Source: Himantopus leucocephalus (lineage: Eukaryota > Chordata > Aves > Charadriiformes > Recurvirostridae). Taken from it: 64,000 bases of DNA. The DNA lies in NCBI GenBank assembly GCA_003993805.1, contig RSEF01000003.1, positions 66,605,710 to 66,669,709 of the forward strand, written 5' to 3'. Position numbers and translations under genes: made by a program. Below, piece by piece: positions 10,947 to 23,400 of the stretch (position 1 is the first letter of the stretch; every line of letters begins with the position of its first letter). The notes below the pieces were generated by a model, which was given only the letters and a program-made list of their open reading frames with translations, was not told the DNA's origin and did no database searches.

Positions 10947-13000
10947 TTCCCTCCCACCTAGGTCATCACCATAATGGCAGATAATAAGACTCCTTTCTAA
11001 ATACAAATATTTTAGCATGTCTGAAATTGACTAAATATTGGAGGTTTAATTTATGCTGCTTTTCTTTATCAAGCAGCAATTACTTTTCCAATATTTGGTA
11101 TATAGAGTTACACTCTGGAAGGGGAAAGAAAGCAAAGAAAGCATGGGGCCACAGTGAGGGGAAAATGAAATATTACACATTTTTTCTGTGTTGTGTAACA
11201 TATGTGTTGTGATATTGGATGGGAAGTAAATTCCAACAAAGATTGTTCTGTGGTACATATGGTACTAAGCATGAATTTGGATTTCTAGCAGATTATAAAG
11301 AAGGTACAAGTCCAGAAGGACCCGTAAATTAAAAAAAGGCTTTCCAGGTTTGTTTAGATCATGGATATTTGTGAGTCAGCTTGATAATAGATGTAACACC
11401 TTGAGAAAACATTGATCATGTTTTGTTTAACTGAATAACAATATTTTGCTTTTAAATCCATCATCACATTAAAGATATTGAAATTTTGAGCAATAACAAA
11501 CAATTTTATATGAGCAATATTACCACTGAGACACAGATTGAAGTCGTTAAGGAACCCACTGGCTGACCTGAAATGTCCTCTATTTAAACACACACACACA
11601 CGCACACAGAAACCTTCAGCAAAACAAATCCTAAACAATATCAAATGTCCTGAAAAACTGCATGAGACAGGTATCCCTGAAATTTGGATTACAGTGATGA
11701 GAAAGCGCAAAGCAATGGGAGGTGAGCCTGCTGCTGGCTCATGTTGGTTGAGACGGGCAAGCACGGCCAAGAAGGAATTCAATGGGTGGGAGGGAGTTCA
11801 CCGGGGTACCAGAAGCTTTACTTTCCAGATGTACTTTATTTATAAAGTGCTTAATCCTTTTAAAACTACCTACATCCCACACAGATTTGGCATTGCTTTA
11901 TTGCTTAATTAATACCATCATCTCAGTTTTTGTCTAACACCGTGGTTAGAGAAAAAAATTACATCTCCGCACATGCAAATGCTGCCAGATCTAACATGAC
12001 ACTGTGGAAGCTATTTTGATATCGTAAACAAGACATCTGCTCTTTGACTGCTTTGGTTCATGCTCTGCAACTGGGCATTTAGCTGTACTTTTTTGAAAGT
12101 TGGGATCACGTAACTGGAGTTTAAAAGCTTGAGGGCTACTGTGAGCTTCTACTCTCAAACTCTTTGGCTACTTCTTCAGCAGTGAAAAACCTGCATATAC
12201 CACTCAGTCACTGGACGCCTAGGCACCACAGGATGCACTTAAGAAAAAGGCAATGTGATCTGAGTATGAATCCAGCAAGGTGTTTCTAGGAGTATGAAAG
12301 CCACTGATGCAAGGCCCCTTATGAAAGCTCACGTTTTGTTGGCCGTTCAGGTCACCCACGTTGACGGAAAGGGAACTCGTACCAGAACAGGTGCAGAAGT
12401 GGCTGCTGGGATGATCCAAGCAACGGAGAGTTTATTTTACAAGAGGAAATTAAAAGACAGTGGCTTATTTAGCCAAGCAGATCCAAGCCTGAGAGGGGAT
12501 ACGGTCACTCTTTGTAAATACAGCTGGAGAATAAACACCAGAAAAGGGAAAGAGCTTTTTAAGCTTAAAGACAATGAGCTGGCATAAGAAGAAACAGTTA
12601 TAAGCCAGCCATTAAGAAATTCAGGCTGGAAATTAGGTGTAGGTTTCCAGCTCTCAGAAAGGTGAATTTCTGAACCTATCACCTTGTTGGAGTGGTGGGG
12701 CCAGAATTTGCCACTAGTTTGTGGTGGATCATGAAAAATTTTACATGACAGAGCATGACAGGCCAAGCACACGCTGTGCGTCAGTGCCCTCCTCAGCTCT
12801 CCCACACTGTCCCTGGCCACCAGGATTGTGAACCAGTCCAGAGCACTTTTCCAGCCCACATTTCTGCATTTTCTTCCTTTGGAAACCAGGGCATGAGAGG
12901 CACCAGGATGGAAATACTTCATACGTTGTCCGTACTTCAGTGGTGTTGCCGGATAGGAGTCAAGAAGCACTCTCAGCTGCCTGGGTATGGGGCTGAGGGA
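10947..13000. other. Non-coding DNA with minor CA repeat
   Basis: Contains a short CA array at 11588-11608. Open frames of 142 codons (11354-11782, minus), 124 codons (11538-11912, plus) and 177 codons (12437-12970, minus) overlap frames on the other strand. None contains a domain I recognise. They are most likely chance frames in locally balanced base composition. Confidence 0.5.
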
Positions 13001-13110
13001 TCATAGAATCATAGACTTGTCTAGGTTGGAAGGGACCTTTAAGATCATTGAGTCCAACCATCAACCTAACACTGCTGAAATCACTATTAAACCATGTCCC
13101 TCAGCAGATC
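13001..13110 (-). mobile_element. CR1 LINE 3' fragment
   Basis: Seen: the block opens with TCATAGAATCATAGA, the reverse complement of the short tandem repeat that ends avian CR1 elements. It continues with GGTTGGAAGGGACCTTTAAG and GATCATTGAGTCCAACC, then an AACCTAACACTG...AAACCATGTCCCT section typical of one avian CR1 group. Known: CR1 inserts are usually 5'-truncated and keep only the 3' end, as here. Inferred: the element lies on the minus strand with its 3' terminus at 13001. The truncation point near 13110 is approximate. A search against a repeat library would fix the subfamily. Confidence 0.85.
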
Positions 13111-14691
13111 TTGCAAATCTCTTTCAGTCCTGCAAAATAATTCCTCTGAAGTAAAAGTCTTACAACAAGGGCAATCTGTGCTTTTCCCGTGCTAATCAGA
13201 CAAGGTAAATCTGCCACACACCCTGCTTTACCTCAGTCTACTGAGGCAGGGGCAGAGCTTCAGGCTGCCCTGCCTACAGGCTGCCCAGGCCCCAGCCTCC
13301 CACCAGGCACGGCTCCAGGGTTTGGTCAGCCACTAACCCCTGAAAAAGGAGCCTCCCGAAGTCCCGAACTCGTTGCCTAATCCTACTTAAGAGCAGCATT
13401 TAAATGTTTGTGCGTTTCTCCTAATTATGTGCCAAAACTTTTGAGCTTTATCCTCAGCAAAGGGAGACTCAACCCAGCCCAACCTTGACGTAAATCTGAT
13501 GACTTTAGTCATTCAGTCAAGTTACATGAGCCAAATTTGGCCCCGTTTTTTCCCCCATTAGTAATAAAATATAAAGCTTTATTTTGAAAGTACATAATTG
13601 ATAACATTGTCAACAAAATTCATCATTTCCCCAGTATTACCCTATAATGAAAAGCAATGATGTTAATACAACACAGGCCATAAACAAAACATTGTTTAGC
13701 TCTGTGTTTCTAGTTAATTTCTAAGGCTTTTCATTTTTGTATATTGAAGTAGAAAAATAAGAGTATACAGAATAGTCTAAATCTATAAATGCATCTAATG
13801 GGTTGAAAAAAGAAATTTTAGTTTTTATAGTCTTCTGTTATTATTTAAATTCCCAGACAGGGTTACTATAACATACACAAAATAGATTATGTTTAGCAAG
13901 AAATTTAAAGATCAGAATTCCTGTAAACACCAGTGTAACATTTGGGCACAATAAACTCAGCTCTTTCTGTGTTAATGATATTCTGGGTAAATGCCTGCAG
14001 ATCATTTACTTTGGAAAAAATTGTAGGAAAAAATATGAGGTTTTGTTCGGGTTCCCTCAAGTTAGACCCCCACCGCACACGTACACACGCCTCACGACAC
14101 TGAACCCAAAGAAAACTTCCATCTGAACCTCCCTCCAGATTGTGGTGGCAGAGCTTTGAAACCTGATTTGTACCCGTGCCGAGTTTCCCTCTTCACTGCT
14201 GGGGAAAGACAGCGGGTCCCACCTCACCTTGTAACAGCAGTATTTTTATCTCTCAGCTCACTCAGGCAGGAATGTGGGGTGGGTGGGAGGTTTGCTCTCT
14301 CTTCAGGAGATGAAAGGACTCAGCCGCATCGTGGTGTGTTTTCTCAGCAGGATGGGACATTACCGGCTGACAGAACAGGCACCCAGCATTGATCTGATGG
14401 ACATGGCACTCAAGGGATCACCTTCAAAACCTAACACAGATGCCCATACTGCCACCCTGCAAAACATTGCATTGTAACCTGCACTGGAAAACACACTGAG
14501 GACAAGTCCCAGAAACTACATTTCTTTTAGCCCTAAAAGTGGACACGTAGCCTGAGGATGCAGAGATGGCTCCTCATGGAGTCAGACGCCTTCCCTGCCC
14601 AGCTCAGAAAGGCTTGTGAGCGTTGTGTGGGAAAAGGGACTGAGCTGGGAGACCCCTCCAGCCTGCCTCACTTGAAGGGCTTCATGCCCTG
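13111..14691. other. Non-coding DNA
   Basis: The block 13400-14030 is AT-rich and free of simple repeats, resembling conserved non-coding DNA. From about 14150 the base composition becomes more GC-rich and gives small overlapping frames of 60-80 codons with no recognisable product. A G-rich patch near 14276-14290 has three G-runs and one GG, just short of a full quadruplex motif. Confidence 0.45.
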
Positions 14692-14730
14692 CCCCNCCTG
14701 CCCCCCCCCCCCATCCCAGGACCCCATCCC
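14692..14730 (-). other. Poly-C tract with N; G-quadruplex motif on minus strand
   Basis: A twelve-base C run (14701-14712) is flanked by CCCC (14692-14695), CCC (14715-14717), CCCC (14722-14725) and CCC (14728-14730). On the minus strand this satisfies four or more G-runs with short loops. An N at 14696 beside the run suggests that sequencing or assembly struggled here. Confidence 0.65.
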
Positions 14731-16241
14731 ATATGCTACCGCAAGACCCTTGTGACTTCTCAAACCAGGATAATGCCCAAAGCCAGATGTGCTCAGCTGA
14801 TGGGTTTCAGCAGTTCCACCAATTTTGTTTGAATCACACTCCAAAGAATTCTTTGAGCAAACACATCAACAGTGTGTGGAAATGACCATGAAACTGCATT
14901 CGTTCCCAAAAATGCCAATATCTGAATACTTCCCCAAAAAAATTGCAAGATTTTTCTTTCTTACAAAAGTATTCTTTTTTCCTGGTTCAAACTATTAATA
15001 ATCCGTGCTATCTCAATCTCAGCACAAACGATTGACTGTGGACATGCCCCTTTTCACATGCTGAGATATCAGGTATAGACTCAGAGACGGTTACACCATG
15101 GTGTCACCTGGAGCTGCTCCAAACCACATGAGAAGAAGGCAGTGTGATAAGGGTGAATATCATCAGGTTCACAAAGGACCCTACTGTTAAAGTCAGTAGG
15201 AAAGATCTTCCAAAAGAGACGGGTACAAATCAGATCTGTTAGTTTCCTCTAAACGCACCCCCAAAATTTGTTCACCACCTCAGGCTTATCATAACTGATA
15301 TTCTTTGCACAGCAGCTTTTGTCTATCATCCTATCACACAAATTCCTCTCTTTCAAAGACAACTTTTTAGTCCTAAGAGACTGCTGAAGAAATGCTGAAG
15401 TTTGGTTGTTGTTGAGAAGCAATGAATACAGGGCTGTGAAATTTCCAGCATTGATAACAAGTTCATTTAGTCTTTGAGTGTTTTTCTGCTATTTGTAGTT
15501 GGACCACCCTGAAATATCTTTAGATGCATCAGTTAAGTTTTTGAAGTTCCCCTGACTTAGTTTCTGTTGGAATTCAGCTTCATTCCAATAACGACAGGAC
15601 GAAATTTGGAAGGAACATACATTTCCAAGAAACACAGGTCCTATCAATTCCTAGTCAAATTTAGGTTCCCAGGTGCCACAATTATTTTTTGAAACTGGAC
15701 TTTAGAAGCAAAGTTTATTTCTAACTACAAAAGTTATTTTACCTAATGCCAGCATATGAAGCAATATCATCTGATGCTGATCAGTTGGTCTTTGTTTAAG
15801 TAGATAATCATCATTATCATCACACACAACCTTCAGAAATTCATACTCTGAATGAGTTTCCACTGTTTTGTGAAATATTGTCTCTTTCTTCACTTAACTT
15901 ATTGTATAAATCTCCCACCCATATTTAAATAAAATCCATGCACAATTCCTGAACAAGGAGGTTTCGTACAATAGCATTAAGTAGTAAGATATTAAGGGAA
16001 CAAGCCTAGACACAGGCTGGGTATCACATAATTCCTTGTCCCACCACCATCCATATACTATAGCTGGATAATTTCACTATGGCACCAGAAGGTCCTGCTT
16101 TTCATTAACCAAAAAGAAATCTGCTGTCACCCCCATAAAGTCAGAAATACCATTCCCTTTTCTCCCGCACAGGATATGGTATAGCTCTTTCTGAAATCTT
16201 CAGACTTGCTGACAGAGCAAAAAGCAAGGAGCCAGATAACA
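14731..16241. other. Non-coding single-copy DNA
   Basis: AT-rich sequence with only one open frame near 60 codons (15702-15893, minus). I recognised no repeat, RNA gene or coding region. Confidence 0.55.
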
Positions 16242-16267
16242 CCCTGCCCACCCACCCCCACCCCCCC
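16242..16267 (-). other. G-quadruplex motif (minus strand)
   Basis: C-runs of 3, 3, 3, 5 and 7 separated by spacers of only 1-2 bases (ccc at 16242, 16247 and 16251, ccccc at 16255, and seven C at 16261). The complementary strand therefore carries a strong four-run G-quadruplex pattern. It is followed closely by an A-run at about 16271-16278. This is a pattern match only, and a function is not implied. Confidence 0.75.
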
Positions 16268-17227
16268 GCCAAAAAAAAGAAAGGCTGTTGAGCATACCTA
16301 GCAGTCCAGAGCTTGCCAATTTTTTTCCCTCTCTTAGCACGACATCTCTAACAAATGTACATATCGTGTCTTTTTTAAAAATTCACCTGGAAAAAAAATT
16401 TAAACCAAATGCCACATGTTCAAATGGCATTTCAGTTATACAAAAAAAGTCTTCTTCATTTAGGTTACAAGATGGTGGTTTACAATAAGTCGGGCTGTAT
16501 GGTGAAGGTATTAAAGCGCTGAATTGCAGGTCAATGTCTGAGGGAGTTGATATTAATATAGCCAAAAAAAGAAACTGTGCTTTCAGTTGAGGTTTGGAAT
16601 AAGTGGTGAAGCAGTGAAGCAGAGATACAAGAAGGTTGTTTTGGATCGCAGGAGCTTAAGAGAAGGTGATTCTCAAACCAGTGGTGTTTGGAAAGCACTG
16701 AGAAATCAAGATGTAGCCAGCCTAAAAGAGCAAGAGCAATGGCAGGGAGATAAAGGTAGGAAGAACTTTCTGAGAAGGAATGGTAGAAAATCTGGAAGGA
16801 CTTCCAAAATACTACAGAAGCATGTAATAACATGGTAAACATATTAAAGAGTTTAAAAGAAGAAAATAGGTCCATAATCTGGATGTGTGTCTGTCGATAC
16901 CTGACTTGCAGTAACAAAGGTCACAGACTCACTGTTTCCAATAAAGGGCACAGTTCCACACTATAAAGTCCAATTTCTGGAATATTGGATGAAAGATTAT
17001 TTTTGGAAACATAAACTGGGAAATCATTGAGGTCTGTTTTGCATGCTGATTTACCAGCTTTTCCAAAGAGCAATATAGGAAGCGTTTATGAGTTCCTATC
17101 AAATATGGCTTCATTTATTTGTCAGAAAGTTCACAGAAAGTACAGAAGGTGAGTAACTTTATTGCTTACATCAAGAGTGGGGGCTGGGAGCAAATCTCTG
17201 GCCACATCCTTCTGCAATAGCTGTATT
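16268..17227. other. Non-coding single-copy DNA
   Basis: Overlapping frames of 128 codons (16531-16917, minus) and 83 codons (16587-16838, plus) cover the same bases and have no recognisable domain. They are treated as chance frames. No repeats are seen. Confidence 0.5.
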
Positions 17228-17391
17228 GTCTGAAAAGAGAAAGTAGGGGGGGGTAGATGGGAAAGCAAGAGAAAATGGGGAAGGGAGGGANNNNNNNNNN
17301 NNNNNNNNNNNNNNNNNNNNNNNNNNNNNNNNNNNNNNNNNNNNNNNNNNNNNNNNNNNNNNNNNNNNNNNNNNNNNNNNNNNNNNNNNNG

Positions 17392-17422
<31 letters not shown>

Positions 17423-17437
17423 GAAAAGAAAAAAGAA
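17228..17437 (+). repeat. Purine-rich tract with (GAAAA)n, interrupted by gap
   Basis: Left of the gap (17231-17290) the plus strand is almost wholly A and G, with an eight-G run at 17246-17253 and a GGGAAGGGAGGGA-like end. Right of the gap (17391-17437) it is an imperfect GAAAA pentanucleotide array. The missing sequence is most likely more of the same polypurine repeat. Long polypurine-polypyrimidine DNA can form triplex structures and is hard to sequence. Open frames running across this tract contain unknown residues and are not genes. Confidence 0.8.
17291..17390. other. Assembly gap (100 N)
   Basis: Exactly 100 unknown bases. By common assembly convention a 100-N run is a placeholder for a gap of unknown size, so distances across it are unreliable. 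Confidence 0.95.
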
Positions 17438-20400
17438 ATACAAATTGCTGTTTCTGTATAAACACATTGCACTTGGAAAAGCCTTCCTCATTAGCTTTCA
17501 GACATTAAAAGAATCTGTGTTCCTTGTTAAAAGAATAAATCTTGGCAAACTACCATTGTGACAGAATGGGATATATCTGTGTCAAATTATGAACCCTGTG
17601 TTGTGTTAAGAGTGCAAACAAGCCAGGACATGCCCAATTACAACCTATTACACTGAATTCATATGGCTGTCGGCCCTAAAAAGGCTTTTCGCACCTCAGT
17701 AAAAGGCTAATGGCTATAAAGCCTACATCCCCTCAATTTGGGTATGCCTATAGGAGCGGGTGCAAAGGGACACAAGTGAACTCTGCCTGTATTTGGAGCT
17801 AGCCGGAGAGGAGCCAGCTCCGGTACAGAAGCCACGTAGGATACGTCTACACAGTCAATTGCAGGCAGATGTGCGCTCCCTTCGCCAGCACTCTGAACTA
17901 GCAGGCAGACTTGTAGCCATATTTACTGTGGCACAGAATCATTTTTGAAAGAAACAGAAAACAAAAAAACAACAGCATTTTAGGTCCTGGTCCTGCCTTC
18001 CTCACAAAGCCCTGGGTTTGGGCCTCTCCTTGTCTATACAATTTGCACTGTACTGCCAGACAGGGCTTATTAGTTCAGGCTCAGTGCTTTCCTAACTGCA
18101 GCTTTGCAGTCTCCAGACCATATGTGCAACAAGCACTGCCTGCAAAAGATACACATTCATACATTAGTGCACGACTAATCTTAAACTAGCTGAGCAAAGA
18201 CACTTTGCAGCTTCCAAAATAAAACTAGTCTGGTCTAGGAAGACTGGGAGAAGAATGCCAGTTTCTGCATCTATCCAGATATGCCCAGAAATGCCCACCT
18301 TTGGCTCCCTGCCACTGCTCCACTCCTGTGGAATAGGAGTGCGAACACTGCATAGGGGGAATCCCAATGGAAAAGCAGGATTCTGGTCGTTCGCAGCACA
18401 GTGTCACCCCTGACTTTAAAGATTTGTAAAGGAAAGGCACCAGGAGGCCTACTGGCTCTCTTGGCTCAAAATTACTGCTGGTTACATTAGTGTTTCACTG
18501 AGCCTCACCTACAGACCAGGAACCCCATTGCACCCAGTGCTGTGCTACAACCTTCCAATGAGATTATAAACTAATTAAAGCAGACAGGAGAGCGCTAGGA
18601 GGCTAAAGACATTTTTGATCAACAAGGGTAGGCAGTGGCTTGAGCACTTCAGCAGCGCTGTCACGCCCACATATTAGGGAGAAAATGAGCACAGGTTTGA
18701 GGGCCCTGAATCTCAGGACTTGTTTATAACTTGATATTTAACTCCCAAGTGCTGTAAAAGTGAATGATTCACTTTATGTATTAAATTTCTTTGCTGAGCC
18801 CAGCAAAGAAGTTAAACAAGAAGCTGTAGCTACGCAATATTTGGTGCAGAGGTGTGGGATGTGGCACGTGTAAGTAATGGGGTAAGTAACTAACTAATGT
18901 GTAAGCAAGCAATTAATGGAAGTCTGAAATATCTCTGTAACGCTGTCAGGGATTTTTTAAATCTTGATTCACCCTACTTGAAACCTCCTGTAGGAATGTG
19001 CGAGCTTTAAAGAGTGTGGACTTAGGGGCGTTTCACAGGCGCACGAGACTGAAGAACAGCACAAACATTCATGACCATCCTGTACAAGGCAAAACCTTGT
19101 TATTGGGAGAGTCATCCAGCAGTAATTCAAATTACTACTCTGGCTGAGCCAGGGACTGACTTCAAATGGAGTTTTCCATAGCACATGAGTGCTCTGTCCC
19201 TCTGGCTCTTGTGAGACAAGTGTGGGGACGACTCAGTCATTTTCTCCCCTCCAAAATTCTGACCTGTGTTGATGGCATGTCAATACAGAACAGGAAAAAT
19301 TAAGTCCTAACATTTTTAAAGCGGAAGGAGAGGGAGAAGAATAAGAGGGAATGTCTCCTACCCTACTCCAGAACTCAGACACCAATTTCAGCAGACGGCT
19401 GTCTTGTGTCCATCTGGGAAGTGGAGCTAGTAAGAGGCTGATGTGCCCAAGCCACATACTAGAAGCCATGCTGAGTAACAGCCAGATCCTCTGTTGGATG
19501 GGATGTCATGTCAACATGAGACAGGTGACCATAGAGGTAGGAACTCAGATGGGCTTTAAATATCATTACTTAACTTTCATATTTTTTACTTCTTTTTAAG
19601 GAGGCATTTCGCAACCAACGCCTGTATTTTGTCAGTTTCCTCTAGATAGCCTCATTAACTGCACATAGCTGTACCACGCAATTCATTTTTCTACTGTTTA
19701 GTTCTAGGTTAGATAAACTGCAACAGGTATCCATTTCCAGAGCTGGGAGGGGCTTGAAGGCAGCATCCTCGGTTCTGTAAGAGGGACAACACACTGCACT
19801 ACTCAGTAACCCACGACACTGAAAAACAAGGAGCATTGCCGGAAACCTCAAAAAAGAAGCTAGAAATATGAAATGCAAACCATGACATAATACTGTGACA
19901 ATGGAAAATTGTTAAGTGGGAACTGTGGCATAAGTGCAGACACTTGTTCCCCCCCATTCTCTTGAGCAGAAAGCCAATATGTAGCCAGAACCTTCTTATG
20001 GTCTTACTGTTCCTCAGGAGTAACACTGGAAAAAATTTCCCGCCCTGGCAACAAACGGTACATAAAAGTCAGAGGTGATAAATGTCAAGTAGCATCCAAA
20101 GAAGATCAAAATTAAGGTATCCATGAATAAGCAGCTGGGGGAAATATCTTAGCCTCTCTCTGGGAGAGTAAAACTACAGAATAAAGCTGTGTGTATGTGT
20201 GCGTATGCTACATGTCTTATTAAATGAAGGCCTATAAACTCAAAATATCTTGTATAATCAAATCAATAAAAGATAGTGTAGAAATTATGACAGAAAGTTA
20301 TGAAGATGTGAATAACCTTATATGTCATTAATATCTGGAATAACTTTGTTCAGTTCTGGCAGCTTTATAATAATAGAGTGAAAACAGAAAGCCAGAGATG

Positions 20401-23400
20401 GGTGTTCATTATTATTAAACGCACAGGGTAATACCCATTCAATGACAGTGAAAAAATTAAGACTGAAAGCGAGGACAAAGAGGAAACAATGGATGGTGCA
20501 TACTAGTGGTTTTTGTTTACATCTAAGTAAAGCTGTAGCTGAGGATAAGATCTCCATTTCAGGATGCCCTGTTTAGTACTGCAAAACTGCTGTTCTGAAT
20601 CACAGTAAGAACTGAAAATTTCCAACTTGTTTATAAATGAGCATTCTGAAAATACAATTTGATCCAGGCGCATCAGAATATTTCATCTGAGACTCTAAAA
20701 ACATAATAATACAAAATCAAATAATGTGGAAATGAAACAAGATTTCAAAATGAAATGCAAGATGGGATTTTTTGTGTTTCTGGAACACTTTTTCCAATTT
20801 TCTTTTGTAACAAAATTATAGTGAATCTGACAGTTTTATAAAGCAATTTTCATTCCAGCAAAAATACATTCTCTACTTGAATTTGGTTTTATTAATAGAG
20901 CTGTGGCCAACTATATTCCTACTACTCACTCATTTGAAAAAAAATACAATAAAAGGAAGAAGGATATCCAACAAAATTATCAGGCAAAATATTTAACACC
21001 AATAAAGGCAAGTACAGCCGTAAGATACAGCTGAATCCAGAGTCTTCATAGGAATCAAAAACAGATGAGATGATATTTAAAACGGGTAATGAGCATAGGC
21101 AGAGTTGCAGTAGAAAACAGTTAAAAAAGAAAGATACCATCTAGTGCATAAGTCAAACATTAACTGATTAGGGAGAAACTTTCTCTACAAGCCAGTTATT
21201 CCTGATTGCCTGCTGTGATATTTTATGCACTTTTCCTGTGAAGTTTCTGGTGCCCCTCAGAGACAGATAGTGTATTAACGGACAGACGGCTGGCCTGCTG
21301 CTGTTCAGCCCTATGTCTGTTACTGTGCATCCTAACAGAAGTAGGGGAGATGTTTTGTAGGTTTCATTGCTGGAAGACCCATTTTCCCCGCACCCTCTGT
21401 CCCCAAATGTTTGCATCTGTTGTTTCAGAATCATTCAAAATTTGGCTCACAATCCAACAACTCATTCATCCATAATCACACCGCTTGGAAAGACCTCTTT
21501 TGGAGATAGTTTTCACTGAACCACTTCCAGAGGTCCCTGGTTTCCCCTCCTAACATAGGTCTAGCTGTTTCTTTGTACTTTCTTTACTGTGTTTACTTAT
21601 TCAGATTACTTTTATGTCACGGCTTGCAAGCCTGCTCATTCCTTTCAGCAGCGTTTCCTCCACTTGTTTAAAACTTGCTGAGTGCCTTCTTACATTTATG
21701 AGGGAGCCCATCTACAGTTCAACCAGAACACTAAATATATTATACATTCTGTTTATTACATGCCCTGGAGAACTGTATTTAACAGTGCAGATAAAACCAA
21801 AAATGGCTATAGTGTTCATTAAAGGAAAGAATTAAGAGGGAAGCTCACAAAAGTGCAATTCTTACAGCCAGTCAGACAGACGCACTTATCTATTCCTCCA
21901 GCGTTACCTCACAGGCAGTAAGACACTTAGCTGCAAAATTTATCAGCTATGAGGTCATTAATAAAGCTGGTCAGTCTCAGTAGTCACTTTAAAGATGATA
22001 GTGCTCAGTGATAAAGTAAAATACTAGAAGATAGTTTTGTTATATGTAAGTTATGATTTTGTAGTTTAAAGGATTTTGACAATGCTTTCTTTGAAATTTC
22101 TGGCCTAGATTTTCAGTCAAGGAGCCATTTACATATTCGGCTCTTTCCCTCAAGCTGGCTTTAAGAATCAAGGAATACAAGTGAGTCCTTGCCAAAGAAT
22201 ATAAAAGAAAATGCAAGAATTTAGATTTATAGTAGAACTGGTACAGCTTAGCTTGGAGAAATCGCACCAGGCGAGCAGGCGCTTTTCCTTAAAAGAAAGA
22301 TTTTTAAGCTTGCAAGCTATGGAGAGTTTTACTAATATCCATGGAAAATTCTGATATGAAAGTAGGAAAGCAGCAAAAATTTAAAAGTCTAATTATAAGC
22401 TCTGCTGTCAATGCTCTTTTTATGAAAGCTCTTAGCTTGTGCCCACTTCAACATTGTCCAAATTCCTCCTTGAAGGAGCCAAGGGGCAAGTATCCCTGCA
22501 TAGAGCTGTCATATGTAATGTCACAAAGAGGACCGGAGCCCATCTTGTTCGCTAGTGGGAAGGTTTGTGGATCACAACCTTCTGCTGAGCTCAGCCACAG
22601 AGAAGGAGTTAGCCTGCACATGCGTCAGGCTCCGAGCCCACACACAGGCATGGTGGTGCCACTGGTAAGCTCCAGTTAACTCAGTTGTGTGTGTAAGTGC
22701 TTGAGGCAGCCTCATGTTCAGAAATGTGGGATATACAAAAGTCCCAATGATCACAGTTGCCAATGATTGAGCATCTTAAAACTCTGTTCAGGCTCCTAAA
22801 TAGAAGTGCTCTGGTGACTTTTCCCCTGGACCAAAAGGTTTGCATTAACCTGCACAGGACTGGTGGGGGCTGCCTTCTTGCAGCGCCCTTTGCCTCCTGC
22901 CCATCTTTTCACACCTTCACCAGCAACAGACTCTCTGCCCCAGTGTATAGAAGCTGCTCCTTATCAGAGCCTTAAATATACATATCCTAGAGCTACAGGA
23001 AAATTGCAATCCAAATTGTGCAAATTGAGGGCCACATCTCTCACAAGCCAGGCAGAAAACTGCCAAACGCTTGAAGGTATATTTTCACAGTTAACGCACA
23101 CAGCAGATTAGTTTCAAATCAGCTGCCTAATCAGGGTTCCCAGGAAGGCTGCAGGCACATTTTTCAAAGATGAAGAGAAAGGCTTTCCTGCCACTTTAAC
23201 TACAGTCGTTATGAAATCCCGGAGCGCGGGGCTGGCGAGGCACAGGGTGGGTTTCTCCCCAGCATGTTCCTTCCTTTACATTTCGGGCTGCCACCTTTCT
23301 CTCAAGAAACTCTAAATACAAAGTGTATCTTTTTACCACAGTATTTTTTTTCATTTTCTCATTTTTTCTGCATTGAAACCAAATGCACTTCTCCAAATAC

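Noticed and set aside
12437..12970. 177-codon minus-strand open frame
   Set aside because: No recognisable domain. It is overlapped by plus-strand frames at 12294-12587 and 12755-13006, and its length is possible by chance in this base composition.
17131..17508. Frames of 83-113 codons across the N gap
   Set aside because: They consist of unknown residues and purine-repeat translations.
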